Shown here one piece after another: positions 44,560 to 58,010 of a stretch of DNA of 64,000 bases. A program made the translations under genes and the position numbers. A model generated the notes under the pieces. The model did not search any database. It was not told where the DNA came from and saw only the letters and a program-made list of their open reading frames with translations. Source of the stretch: Eumeta japonica (taxonomy: Eukaryota; Arthropoda; Insecta; Lepidoptera; Psychidae); the NCBI GenBank assembly GCA_005406025.1, contig BGZK01000734.1, positions 62,001-126,000 of the forward strand. Reading direction: 5' to 3'. Within the stretch, counting starts at the first letter, position 1. Each line of letters begins with the position of its first letter.

Positions 44560-44990
44560 AAAAAAAAATGGTATTGGTTTTGAAGTCTCCAAATGATGAA
44601 GATATCGCATAAGATTTAGACAAAAAATACAGACAAATAGTAAACCTCCTCCTTCTTTTGGAGTCAGACAAAGAAGTGCGGAAATATGTGTGCAAAACTA
44701 AAGTCATGATATTTAAAGGAAGCGAAAACTTGACGGAATGTAATATGTGTATTGAAGGCGAAAAAGTAGAAGAATTGTAAAGGGCTTGTTTATACTTGAG
44801 TAGTCTCCAAATGATGGTAAACATGACAGACATTGCAAGGAAAGTGAATGCAAGAAATAAACTTGATAAAGCATTGCTTGCGTTATAAATGTTAAATAGA
44901 GCTAAAGAAATATGCAAAGTTCATATCATGTGAAAATCTGTGATCCCTGCCTAGGAAATAGGCGTCAGTTTACAGTAATAATAATAGAAA
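44560..44990 (+). mobile_element. RTE-like retrotransposon remnant, 3' end
   Basis: Plus-strand frames read TKVMIFKGSENLTECNMCIE then GEKVEEL, next FVYLSSLQMMVN and IARKVNARNKLDKALLAL, the RT thumb region. The element then jumps to the conserved tail GATCCCTGCCTAGGAAATAG plus GCGTCAGTTTA and a TAA-rich end. It is the same family as 4795-5830 and 20265-20955. It is dead, with the catalytic domain absent. The 137-codon minus-strand frame at 44504-44917 is its antisense shadow. Confidence 0.82.
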
Positions 44991-45027
44991 AAAAATTGAA
45001 ACAAATATAATATTTCTATATTTTTAA

Positions 45028-45065
45028 AGTGCTGTATGTGCACAAATAGTGCTGTATGTGCACAA
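45028..45065. repeat. 18 bp direct repeat doublet
   Basis: AGTGCTGTATGTGCACAA occurs twice, separated by AT. Confidence 0.9.
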
Positions 45066-48000
45066 TGCCTAGAAATAACTCCTAAATGGTAATAATTATA
45101 TTTAACCTGTGCTTACAATTCTGACCGCTCTCGATTACTAAATATGTACATGTAGAAATAGAATTTCTTAAAATATAATCTACCACGCTTATTATTCATA
45201 TACGAAAATTTAATACACGTAAGGAGAAATTTAAAATGTTGCAGAAAAACAGCCATCGATGCAAATTCAATACAAGAATTAAAAATAAATTGTGTCTTCA
45301 TGTTAATTAGCTATAAAGATACAAATTCATAGAGACAGCTCTATGTACGCTCATCAACTCAACACGAACTAGATTTAAATTCGTAAAACGCTACCTTCAA
45401 ACTTATTACTCATTCTTCTTGAGAAAAATGTATTCTTACTGGTGAAATGGGAATTATTACAATATTTACTTTAAGACGTTTATTATAAAACGTTCCTCAA
45501 GTATTATTTATTGATATGAAATATAATTTGAAAGAGACTGAATTTAAATAAAAGTAGTGGATATAGGCGTAATTAGCTTGAAACAAAAACCGACATAATT
45601 TTTATCTTTGCTATATTTAGAAGTATACTACCGAATGTATGCTCATATATTTTTAGTGTATACCGAAAAACCAATAATTTCCCACCTGCCCTAATTTTTA
45701 AGATTGCATAATAATATTTGCCGTTTGTTTTCAGTAGAATATTTAGGTATGATATTTATAATAATCAGTCAAAATTACATCATATTTTTTTACTAATAAT
45801 AAAAAAATGGTCGTATTACGAAACATGTGGGATCCGATTAGAAATGAGAACCGAAAAGAAAAATTAAATAAGAATTTAATGTGTCCACAGTGCCGAACTG
45901 CATGCTATGGTAGTACAAAATTGTTTTAAACACTTAATGTAGATAACTTATTTTATTCTTTTATAATAAAGCACGTAAATTTGTTAAAGTTATTGATCAA
46001 GTCTCAGACTACTTAAAATATCAAGTAAGGGTATTCTGAAAATAGTTTTCTACTTACCAAGTTATATAACATTACAATTATTAAGTCGCGTAATGTAACG
46101 TGCAGACTCTTGCATAGCCGCAAAACTACTGTCAATAGAAAACACAAACGAAATAATAAATATCGTATGTTGGATTCTTCCTGCTTTTTTCCTTTTGGTA
46201 CTAAATATGAATCAGTATGAAGAGGCGATTAAGACAAAAATAAAACGCATTACGACATCCTAAATAAGGAAAAACTTGAATACACAAGTCTCATCGAACA
46301 CACTGTATACACTCAGTTTTTGAATAAAAATGTGAATATCGATTAAGTTAAAAGTATAAATATGATGAAGAATGTGATAAAGAAAAGTTCTCGAGTAGTG
46401 ACCGAGAACTAGACAACAATTTAAGATCGTTTCGATTCCTGTGAGAGATATTGATAACTTATTGAAAAATAGAAATGCATTACCACCTTATTTCAGCTAG
46501 AAGAGTTTTAACCACTGTCTGGTAGACGACAAAAATACGAGAAGTTAGTGGTGCGAGGGATCCAAGTTAAGGTTGACATTTAACTCTTTAAATTTTTGCT
46601 TAAGAACTTTATTATAAGTCGAAAGGTGATTAATTTCTTTTAAATGATCGAAAGTAGTTGTCAAATTGTACTCTTCTCTAATAACTTTAAGGAATCGAAG
46701 TTTCTACAGACATCATGAAAATATTGATGGCATCCTCGTGTTGATTTTCATAATGAAATACTTTTAAAGTAATATTTTTGTTGCAAAACATTTTTTTTTA
46801 AAAAAGTCTTATTTAATTTAGCCTTTAGTATGCAGTTCACAAACTCCATTCAGCAAGATTTCAGACGAAAGAATTTTATAATTTTATAATCACAATGTGT
46901 CAAAAATTTATATATTCCCATGTACCAGGAATGCTAAATTTCATGTAAATTGAAAGTTAATTTTTTATTATTTTACAATAATACAATTTGAAAATGTATG
47001 CTATTATTACTTGTAAATAAGAGATAAAATTGGAAAGCTAAATAACATAATGATAAACCGGGAACGAAATAGACTGAGAAACAAAAAATAACTTAAGCAC
47101 ATATAATGTTAACCAATATTAATTAACCCCCTAACCAAAAGTCATCGATGATTATATAATTATTCCTTATCCCAGAATGCACCCGTATTCTTTTTTACAC
47201 TGGTCGGTGGTGGAATTTTGTGCTCGATAAGAAAAATAGAAAGAAAAAGCTTCAACCATTAATATCTACAAAAAAGTACACTTGTGATTATTGCAAAGAA
47301 CATTTCCACTCGCAGATTCTCACATCGCCAGCTCAGTAAAATATACTCCTTCGTTTGCTCGCGGATCCAAATACGTTCCCTCTCCGAGTTCCCTCATACA
47401 TCGTCCGTTAGACATCGTTCGATGGGGTCGTGAAATAAGGTCGTTACAATCTGAACTGAGACGTATGCTGAGGCAATTATTGTCATTCACTAGATCCCTT
47501 TGAAAAATGCCTTTTGAAAAGAGTCCCTTGATCCTACGGAATTCTAAAAAAGGAGGGTGAAGACACACTTCAATTACGAAGCTAAATTAAATATTTTTTA
47601 TTAATAAATTATTAGAAAAAATTTTCATTTAAGAGCTTATAATATACTAACGTTCTGCCTTAATACTCCATTAAGAAATTATCAATTATTTAATATATTA
47701 TAAATTAAGTGTAAAACATATTTCTTGCAGCCCTTAAATGGAAATGGTAGAAAAATAGAATATTTCCTTTGAAGTATGAACAATCCTTGGTTTTAATATA
47801 CATCTTAAAGACGATTCTGTCTGTTTCCTAGATTTTCTCACTAAAACTCAATGGTTTCTGTTTGGTTTGGATTCGACTTCATTTAAACTTCTTGATGTGG
47901 AAATTGGTGATTTTTGCTTGGTGTTAATTTTACATCTATTATGGGTTATCTCTCATCTTATTATTTCGCCATGTTGACCCGTCAGTCTGTTTATCTGTCT

Positions 48001-49784
48001 ATCCTCGGCTCAACTCAGAGACTCTTAGTACTAGAAAGCTATTTTTTGGCATAGGTATATAATATATAATAGTTACGCCTACAAAATAGTAAAATAAAAT
48101 ACTGAAATATTTTTTTAAGGTTTCTCCCTACATTTGTGCAGATGATTTTTCCCGTTTATCCCATAGTGTGAGATATTATTTCATATTTCATTTAAAAGTA
48201 TTTCAGACGTGTAAAAACGGCTTTTCGATTCAGAGATTTATTTGCGAAATATTAAGCTTCAAAATGCTATTTTTTTTTTAATCAAATGTTGTCCTACCAA
48301 CTAAATGTTTAATTTTGAATTTGTAACAAAAATCAGAATAGTAAAATCCATAACGATCTTAGAAGAAAAACTATCACAGCTTACAAATGAACGAGTCAAT
48401 ATAGTTTGGCAACTTATGAAATGTAATTAGAGAATTAAAGGCAAAATTTTTGTAGAAATGCCATTTACAATTACTTAGATGATTTTGTTAACCGCTAAAC
48501 GCAAACTCATTTAGTTAATAGATTCACAGTATCAAAAAAAAACTCTCCATATTCTTACAAACAATTTCAGAAGCCTACACTACGCATAGCCCGACATGTA
48601 GTTGCTGGGTTTTTCTTTTATATCATATATATCTTTTTAAGACTATAAAATTGGTAATAGATATATGGCAAAAGGTTACAAAAAGTAAAAAACTGTATAG
48701 TATCTTAAAATCAAACAACTGTAAGCACAAATATTTAAGGGTTTCTCGCAAATAGACCTGCTTTTTGTGTCCGTGTAGACACCAAACAAAATCTTTTATT
48801 TACTCTAATTTAGTTTTGATATTTATCTAATTTCTAGCTTCGATCATCAAACCAAATTTTTTATTAACCTAGGTCGTACATATTTCCTCTTTTGATTTTA
48901 TTCCTAGTTTCTATGCCTATCCAACAAACGATCCTAACTTTGAGATATTTTACCATCAATTTTATAATCAATTCTAATCAATTTCAAGTATTTCAAATGA
49001 ATGAGAATAATTCCTTATCGTTCTAAATTACACTTGAATGAAACCTCAAATAAAACCTATAATGAAAGCTAATGTTTAAGCCTCGAATAAAACCGATTTT
49101 AGATTACATTTAAGCAGAACAATAATACTATTTTATTGTGTGGATCTGAAACTTGCGTGTTATTCATAGTAATTCTGGCATAATTTACGAATACGACATC
49201 TCTTTATCTCGTGATATCCTCAAATTCGATATTCAACGAGAGAGCCACGATAGCTGACCATTCATTGTGGACTACCAATTATTAAAAATGACCACATATA
49301 TTTAAAGACGGGAAACTTTAAGAAACTCAGCCAAAAATTGATAAAAACTCAATTACAAACGTAAAAAATAGTGTATCGTTCTCCATTACCATGACAGATG
49401 GCGCTATAACAACTCACAATACATCACTAACACTTGATTATAATTAAGTAGGTCATGTTATATACATCGAAACGAAAGCCTGTTAGAAGCCCGATAAAGA
49501 TCACAAACCGAAGTTGATGGAACTCTACACATAAGAAGTGCCGGAATTAATTTGCATTCGATAAAGATGACTGACAAACAATTGCAACAGGACAAGAGGC
49601 TAAGTGAAAAAATAAATTACGATTGAGCTCCTGAAATCACCACGAAAAACCGACACCAGGGATCCAGAAGAAGTTATTAAATTCTGACAAATAACAACAA
49701 CCAGAGGATGGCGCAGGCAACGGCAGTGTACAGTTTTTTAAAAATGAAGTCGATCGATTTTCTGACAAATTTTCTGTTTGTTAC

Positions 49785-49815
49785 AATTACATTTCTAAAT
49801 TTTAGAAATGTAATT
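49785..49815. repeat. 31 bp perfect palindrome
   Basis: AATTACATTTCTAAA, one central T, then its exact reverse complement. Confidence 0.85.
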
Positions 49816-51276
49816 AAGATGAATACTGGTAGAGGGGTGGCTTAAAAATTGAAAAATGCATATGCGATGTCTTTCGCACTCAGATAAATATTTTTAACGT
49901 CTTATATATTAAACATGCTTGAAGGTACGTTTTTAGGTGGTAGGCTAAGATAAAACGGTAAAGAATGGAAACTGATACATTTTTAGTCATTTGAAGTGAA
50001 AACCTAATTACTCATTGTTTTTTTAAAATAACTAAAGATATTATGTATATGAATAACGAACCTAACGAAATATATGTATTTTCACACTAAATTAAAAACA
50101 AGTTGCATAGACTAGTTTAGATGTAATAATAATATAACTTTACACTAATAACGCAGACAAGCAACTCTACTGGTTAAAATATAATTATAAGATTCCATAT
50201 ATTTTATGTTGTTTTTCTCATTGAAACAAGTTTGAATATGTACAAAGACGGAAATCAGACAAATTCATGAAAATGAAAATGTGATGTTCATGACAAGATT
50301 TGTCTAGACCATGAAAAGCTATCTTCAAGAATAAGAACATCGTGTTGTGCATTAAAATGCAAATGTAGTTTCATATCAAATCATACAAGTTCCGTCATCG
50401 GTTTCCGCTGCGATCACCCATCGGATTTTGTTTAGCAGCTCGTCAGCGTCGCCGCGCGCGTCGGGACGTCATCGTTTTACATAACTTATCATGACCTAAG
50501 TCACATCGCGAAATGTATTTCTTGGATGTTGAAACGGACAAGGCATTTAGACCCTTATACGTCTCGAGCTCAAAGCTTATTTTCGTCAATGACAGCGCTC
50601 AATTGCATTTTATTAAAATATTTTTCCTTGTCCGTTGTGCAAAAATTCGAACTCTAAATAATAAGCACTAAAGCTTATTTTAATGGTAACGATCGCCGAT
50701 GCGTCGTTAAGCTACAGAAGACCGTGGCAATAAAACGTCGCATGACGTATATTTCTTCATTCGAATTTCGTTCTTATTCCTTCGGCGTTGAGAAATTCAA
50801 ACGAAGACTCGGATCAAGTTCAAGGCTCATTTGAAATGCGGTTCACACATATTCAGTAGAACCTTCGGATGCATTTTTGTGTTGACCGGCCACGAAAAAG
50901 TGCATTGCACCCGCCCAAACGAGCTGCATTCAACTTTTTGTATGTATTTTTTGTCCGATGATTTCTACTCGGGTTAGGCATCGCGACCTAGGCTAACGCA
51001 ATTTATATTGATGCCGTTGTGATAGCTTACGACATAACGTTTTCCATGCTCGGAAGCGATCTATTTAAACAATCTTGATACTTTTTTCTATGTGTAATAT
51101 ATGTATATGTATACGTAAGTCAATGTATACATATGTGTATGGATGTTCATTTCTAAATTGTTGAAAAAACATAAGACTTAGATGTGCTTATTACTCTTGT
51201 AATGGAAGTCGCATATAAATTTTTATTGTGTAATAAATTCGACGCATGCAACATTGTGTCTTACGAAAAAATAATG

Positions 51277-51480
51277 TTAATGTAAGGATGTAGTCGCTAC
51301 AGAAAACCCAAAATTAAAATTCACAACGTGATATCCTTTGAGATTTTTAAGGAGCTCGCCAACCGCCCAGTTCAGGTAATCCGGGCTTAATCTAAACGTG
51401 CACTCAAGGACAGCGCCGAATTCGCCAAAAAAAAATAATGAGAACAAGAAAATAAGAACGCAAACTCGGTGCATCCGCAC
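51277..51480 (-). CDS. Putative small secreted protein or first exon with signal peptide
   Basis: The frame of 67 codons begins MRMHRVCVLIFLFSLFFFGE, a textbook signal peptide with a positively charged n-region, a long hydrophobic core and a likely cleavage after FGA. It continues CTFRLSPDYLNWAVGELLKN and runs to TAA at 51277. It lies in the most CpG-rich part of its neighbourhood. I recognise no family. If real it may be the first coding exon of a membrane or secreted protein with a donor in the last 60 bases, such as the GTTGTG or GTAGCG sites. A chance hydrophobic frame cannot be excluded. Confidence 0.3.
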   Translation of the reverse strand: MRMHRVCVLIFLFSLFFFGEFGAVLECTFRLSPDYLNWAVGELLKNLKGYHVVNFNFGFSVATTSLH

Positions 51481-54249
51481 GCATAATGCAAGTGCGCAGT
51501 GCGATGCATTACGGTGTTACACGCTCCGCCGATTTGGATAATTTATTAATTTTAACGCCGAAAAAGTTACAACTAAGGTAAATTTACTAAAACACTCTCC
51601 TACTTACAGTACCCTTCACTAATTGAATGAAGTAAACCCTAAAATTAAAACAAAATGTCACACGTACGCATTGTACCAAAGAAAACAGGACAAGACGCAA
51701 TCAGACTAGCCGAAAGCTCTGTTATTAATGCGAATCTTTATTGATTATATTTTATAAATTACATTTGAATTCTTCCAGGTCAAATGGGAAGTTAAATTAT
51801 AGTAAACAATTAAAATACTTTATTTAGAATTAATAAAATTCGTGTGCTTTAAACGTGATTCAATTTATTTAACAAATCAACCTGTTTGGCCATTAAAGAG
51901 ATTAGAGTTTTTTATATAGATATTTTGCTTTTCTCATAGTTCATTTCATTAAAAAATATATTAATTTTTCTCATTGCAAACACTAATTTTCCAATTACTT
52001 AATAACATATGTTATTATGTATTACATGTTCTTAGTAACATATAATACTGACAATCTGAAATGTTATAAGTTTTTGACCTATTAGGTAAGGTAAGTCAAA
52101 CTTTGAGTGAAGAAAATATGGATGATATATAATTCTGCCTAAAAAAAATCTGTCCCAATCCCAAAAAAAATTCGAAAACTAAAAGTGACAATGAAATATT
52201 ATCACAATTACAACACCTTATTCTAAAACCACTACATATAATGAAAGCGTTTATATAGTTTAATCTAATAATTTATTTAATACGTATTAAATTAAAAAAA
52301 ATCATAGTTCTTATTTTCAGGATTTCAAGAATTCTATTTTAAAATTTTCTCTGTGCTTTAGGTATAACCTTATTGAATGAATTTTTATATATAAAGATCC
52401 AGTCTTCAGAAAGAATTAGAAAAGATAAATTATTAAATTAAGCAAAGATAAATGTCTACTGTAACAGTTAATAACTAGAGATTACAACTTGAAATTACTT
52501 AGGTGATAAACCAAAACTTATATGAAATGAGAACAGATATTAATTGAGTAATGCCTCCGTTCGTGCTAAAGATAAATACGCGACGGAAGTTCGACGTAAT
52601 TACACCTGCAATTGTTTTTCAGTTGATATACTTTATCTTTTTTGAATATGCTTTTCATCAATACCTTTACAATTATCAAGTCAGAGTTGAATTATGTTCC
52701 AATCAGCCGAATTTTGGTATTTATTGCAAAATTATACGTTAGCACAGCCAATTAGCGCAAACCCTCCAACAACGCATCGTATCGAATACGACTGTAATCG
52801 GGATGTTGCCCGGTATAACGGGCACAACATCGGAAGCTCCACATGCGTCGAAACGTAAGATCAGAAGCAGAATTCTGGTCACGGAAGCCGAACATAGTGG
52901 GTAGCTATACAACCTGATTTAAAAAATTTTAATCAAAGGATCTTGGCTTGGACTATTACTCAATGTTTAGTTCCAAGGAAAAAATGGTACCTACTTAAAA
53001 TGTTTTTTTACGACAAAGCTTATAATATGTCCAATCTATCGTGAAGAGATGATATCATACACCGTACGTGTGACGTGGGTGAATATGAATTTCATAAAAA
53101 CGGTCGATGACAAGGAGGTTATATAGTGTAGCGACGTATATTTAGTATTTTGGTTAGCAGTAAAAAGCGCATAGCACGACCTACGGTACACGTGGGTTAT
53201 TTCACCATCTCGTTCCGTGGATACGAGTAAACAGTAACCGATTAACGCCACTCTTCAATTCGCATCTAATCTACAAGCACGCTTCGGACCAGAAACCTCG
53301 TTTCCAGGCAAGTGAAGTCGCGAACGAGAGCTTACGAGCAAGCGTCAAGGCGGGCGTGTCGCGGTACACGCCGCAATGTCACCCTGCACGGGTTCAAGCG
53401 CCGGCGCGCCCTCTGCTGTGGGCTTAATATCGCTTATGTGTTATATTTAGGTACTTTTCGTACGGCCGCAACATTGTATTAAGGGATTCCACCTTATAAA
53501 ACGAAACAAATAATGATTCACCTATTTTACAGACATGCATGCTTTGTTCTAACCGTGGAATATAAAAATTTTACATTATTAACTTATTTTCATTAATACA
53601 ATATGTGGCCAAAAAGAAACATTACGCGGCTAGTCAAAATTGCACATAACGGGCATAAGTATAGTTCACGCCGCTGCCGGCAGCGCGATCACGTCCAGAC
53701 GCGTGACGCACGGGCCGTTAGATGCACGGACGTCCTTGTTAAATATGTTAGTGACACAAACAACGTGCAACTGAGTTGCACTGGGTTGTTTTGTTTCGAG
53801 TGTATTAAATTTTTCAAATATGACATCAGCCTTGCAATGTAAACGGACGAACCTACAAATTCAAGATTAGCAAGAAAACTTAGTTTTGAGTCGAGCTATT
53901 TTACATAATAAACAAAAATGTTAACAAACTGACTTCAAAAAAAACTATTCCAAAACAAATCAATATGCATTAAAAAGTAAAAAAATAATTACCTACCTAC
54001 CTACCTACAACTTAATAATCAACTTACTTTTTCTACTCATCAATATGTAGATACGATCTATGTGTTTATCACGCAAGGAGATAGGTATACCTACCAACTT
54101 TAAATGTAACTCAACACATACCTGTGAATAACAAATAATGAACAAAATATTTTTAGAGTTCTCCTAATTAAAATGAAATGAAAACTTTTAGACTACTTAA
54201 AAGTCAATCAAATCATTACGATAATATAATGCAGTTACAATTATTGTTA

Positions 54250-55725
54250 TTTTTGGAGTCGGTGTCTATTGCTAGATATATAGCAGTATTTTATTGGCTG
54301 ACACCGACTTCAAAATCTTAGAATCCTAACACCCTAAAATGTGTAGATCAGATAAAGACTCGATTTTAAAAAATCAGATTTAAAACAATATCTTCCCAAT
54401 TTATAAAAAATTCTCAAATTCCTTAGCGGAAAAACACATTTTTTTAATGTTTCATCTACACATATCGTAGATCGAAACGTATTTCGACCATGTTATTTCA
54501 TTTTGATCTACTTTACGGCATTCGACGTAGTTTTTTAAGCGGAAAAAGATGACCGAGTACCAAATATCAATCCTTCATTTTGAAAAAATATTGCGTGCGT
54601 ACAAAGTACACATGTCAGAAGTGAAACTTCTTTAGCAAAATAATTTTTAAGTCTTGTTTAAACAAATCTAAAACTTTAGATTTCCGAGACTTGGAGGAAG
54701 AGAAAAAGGAAGATATGTCTCAAGTCTGTGCCGTTCTTCGTCAAAGAGTTCCACCGTGCGTAGAAACCAGAACTGTAGCAACGTTTTAATGTCTACGAGG
54801 ACGCGATCCGTTGTCAGGACAGGCATTATGCATTAGCATTATTTTTGGCGTTAAAATATAATAGGATATTGTACAAAGTTGTACAAAGTACAAAGTTATC
54901 TTATATTTCACATTTCCTTAAGCCCTTTTTATATATTAATGCAAAAAAAACGCTGCACATCTTCGTGACGCTAATATTATTATTACTGCGTTTCATCCGT
55001 AAACATTTTGCCCTCATGCGCCTAAAGAAGTTCCACTTCAAAAGAAAACACTTTTTTCGAATCTGACGATATCTCTTGTACGACCTAACCAATTTTATTG
55101 CAGTTTGCAACGATGTACGTTGTTTTTTAAAGAAAAAAGCTACTTAGTTTTTTTAATTCATCGGACGAGTATTTTAAGAACTATTAAAATAAAACACTTT
55201 TTGTAAAATTTGTCCCCAACAACATCTTTTAGAAAAATAAACTGATTTTTATGCACTTAACAACAATAAATATTGACCTTATATAAAGGAGAACAACGAG
55301 ATAGATTTGGAAATTTACAAAATATTAAAAAAACCCTTTTTGGTATTTTTCTCCAAATACATCTCTTAAGCAGATTAAGTAATAGTTCGCGGCTGTCTTC
55401 TGCTCTTCATGGAAAAGATCTAACTATATTTTAATGTCCATCAGTAGAATAGTATGAAAGTTATTTAAAAAAATACATTTTTCTGATAACTTCATTTTTG
55501 AGATTCCTTAAAATAGAAGAATACGTTCAAATTTTAGGGAAGTCTAAGTTGAGTAGATCCCTTTCGAATATCGTAAGCTGCGTTTCAATCAACTTGATGT
55601 ACGGACAAACACATATACAGACATATAGGCGTCACTTGGAAAATGATCGAAATAGACTCCTAGAACCCTAAAACATCAAGATCTGATGAAAACTCGATTT
55701 CCGAAAATCGGAGTGAAAACAATAA
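54250..55725 (+). repeat. Dispersed repeat (TTTACGGCATTCGA family), longer copy
   Basis: It includes the GATCTACTTTACGGCATTCG block, repeated motifs of the type CGATATCTCTTGTACGACC, and a tail ACCCTAAAACATCAAGATCT then GATGAAAACTCGATTTCCGA at 55660-55715. That tail is also present, more decayed, at 54325-54385. An inverted pair GGAGTCGGTGTC/GACACCGACTTC brackets 54258-54308. The boundaries are estimates. Confidence 0.5.
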
Positions 55726-56739
55726 CTATGCAATAATTATAATGTATGAAAATTATCCGATTTCCATTGCGAGAGAATTTAAAAAAAAATTTTGCATATG
55801 GCGTTCAGGAACCAATTTTTTTGCATAGTTGATAATCAAGAAAGCTATAGCGTACGTGTCAAAATTCATGCAAGTAGAAGATTAAAAAAGGTTGTAGGTA
55901 ACCGGCGGTAATTCAATGCCATACACAATATTAAATACACATAGTGTTAGGGATATGTACTTACTGTGACGTTTCTGTATGCAATTTTTAAATGATTTAG
56001 TGTTATCTATAAATAATATAAAACTCGGCAAATGCGAGTTCAACTAGCATGGAGAGGCTTCCGTACGTTAAACATCTATCATATTTTTCAAATCTCGTCC
56101 AAATTTGTGGGTAAGTAACAAAAGTACGTATGATATCGGATTGTGCAGGAAAATTATTAAGTATATTTTCTATTGTTAAATTCTGTATTGTCGTATGTTT
56201 TTGAATACGTGGACTAAGACTGAGTGATAAAAACTATTCTGATAATACTCTTTTTTTGTTTGTTTTAAAAATTGACATTGATCACAATAATGTAAAATTC
56301 AGTACAAACTGACACTTATTAAGTATGCGAGTACGTACTCAGTGCGTGTCAGTTTATAATGTACTTTGAAGAAATAAAGACTACTATAGACTGATATGTG
56401 CTATGATATGTACTTGTGTACTCGGTGTCAGATTTTATACTGAACATTGAAACGATCCAAAACAAAGAAAACTATTTTCTCTATTTTTTCAAAATTTTAG
56501 GCGCATTGATATCGGAGATAAAGATAAATGGTAAATTTTAACGTATTTTCTGAAAAATATTTAACATTATTAAATTAATTATAACATTAAAAATACATGT
56601 TTGAGACCATCAAAAGGTGCTTTTATTTGATATGTCACATGGTATACAGTTTACGAATTTTTTTAAAATGTTTTAATTTACCCTCTAAAGTGATCCTCTT
56701 ATTTTAAATTTACTTATTTACATTACACACTCATTGTTT

Positions 56740-56815
56740 TAGGTCACAGACGGACAGACGCATTAGAGATCCTATAAGGATTCCGCATTCTTAATTGGAG
56801 GTACGGAACCCTAAA
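56740..56815 (+). repeat. Short repeat ending ACGGAACCCTAAAA, copy 1
   Basis: It holds GATCCTATAAGGATTCCGCA then GAGGTACGGAACCCTAAAA, the terminal signature of a very common lepidopteran repeat. Confidence 0.65.
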
Positions 56816-57529
56816 AAACAAGAAAAATTTAATATAATAAAATATACCATGTATAATATGCTTTTATATATTAAGTTATTTTAAAATAAATTTCTAATGT
56901 TTCGGTCAAAGATATCTTTTATGCCAATTAACCAGTTTAAACATAGTTTAGAGCGTTTAGCACAATTTTTAAGATATTTTATGCATAAGATCACAAATAC
57001 TATTAGATTTTGAAATCCTAACAGCTGAGAAATGTAAAAATTATTTTTAAAAAACCCGGATAAATTTGAATTAAACTCTTTAAATACTTTTTTTTATGTT
57101 GGACATGAATATAGCACATTTTTTTCTATCTGATCCAAAATTGTTTATAGTATAATAACTAAAACAATTACAAATATAAATTTATACGAACAAATTGAAA
57201 GATTTAAGTTGTTATTTTTAGAACGTAAATTTCTTATAGGTTTTCCTGTAATCTATAAATAATGAATTAATTTCTAGTCATGGAGATAAGAAAGGAATGA
57301 TCGATATGATTTATTTTCTTAAATAAAATTGTTTATATAAAACTTAAGTAAAACTGTGAATGTCACGGGATACTTACTTTTTACAAAACTTTTTCTTTTT
57401 AATTGATTTAATTAAATTTCCCCAAAACTGAGCCCCACATTCAAAATTCATTTATTACGTCACTTGTCCGTGTTTTGGTCACATCAGTTCATACGTGTAC
57501 CAACTTTGCGACTCAATCATCCAGTTAGA

Positions 57530-57625
57530 TTCAGAGCAAATTGGTTGCGTTGTATGAACAGAGAGACACAAAAGTGATCCTGTAAGGGTTCCGCTTTTTC
57601 ATTCGTGCGTACGGAACCTCAAAAC
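57530..57625 (+). repeat. Short repeat ending ACGGAACCTCAAAA, copy 2
   Basis: It holds GATCCTGTAAGGGTTCCGCT then GTACGGAACC. It is the same family as 56740-56815, about 800 bp away in the same orientation. Confidence 0.65.
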
Positions 57626-57779
57626 CGGTTTTGATAATTTTTCACCAAACTTATTTTATTTTTCAACAACCAAATCGAAGACGAAAACGTGGTCAATTGC
57701 TAATTTCGTAGCATTTTCTATCAAATGCATGCGTCATCAAACAATTTCTGAAACAATAAGACATCTGTCATCAGCCTAT

Positions 57780-58010
57780 CCGATAGCGATGCAACGAGGC
57801 GGTCCATTTTAACGATCCAAGCCGAAACGCGCGCTCGCTTACGACTTATTACGGCCGTCGCACAGACAAATTCCGGGAAAACTCGATCAGGCCCCGAAGT
57901 TAATGCTGGCCATCGATGTTTGGACAGCGCTTGCGCAACAAGTACAACGACCTAGCCGACGCCCATTACCCGTAATACAGGTTCTGGACTCCGACGTTCC
58001 TTTCGGACCT
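57780..58010. other. CpG-rich patch of unknown role
   Basis: Dense CpG (for example CGAAACGCGCGCTCGCTTAC) appears in otherwise AT-rich DNA, with no open frame, transposon or repeat match in the window. Possible explanations are a promoter, an enhancer, an exon of a non-coding RNA or an unrecognised repeat. Confidence 0.3.

Larger units (their letters stand above)
39355..51276. other. Intergenic, no supported gene
   Basis: Contents identified: a GT microsatellite, a CTAGCT-head repeat (41823-42190), a purine tract (43868-43980), a two-unit tandem repeat (44110-44341), an RTE-like 3' fragment (44560-44990), an 18 bp doublet (45028-45065), a 31 bp palindrome (49785-49815) and a CpG-rich patch (50390-50560). 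The remainder is AT-rich; frames such as 47291-47503 have no recognisable domain. Confidence 0.5.

Noticed and set aside
44504..44917. Longest minus-strand open frame in the window, 137 codons
   Set aside because: It is antisense to an RTE-like reverse transcriptase remnant that reads on the plus strand.
53603..53842. 79-codon plus-strand open frame in a CpG-rich patch
   Set aside because: Arg-rich composition follows from GC content; no domain or splice support.
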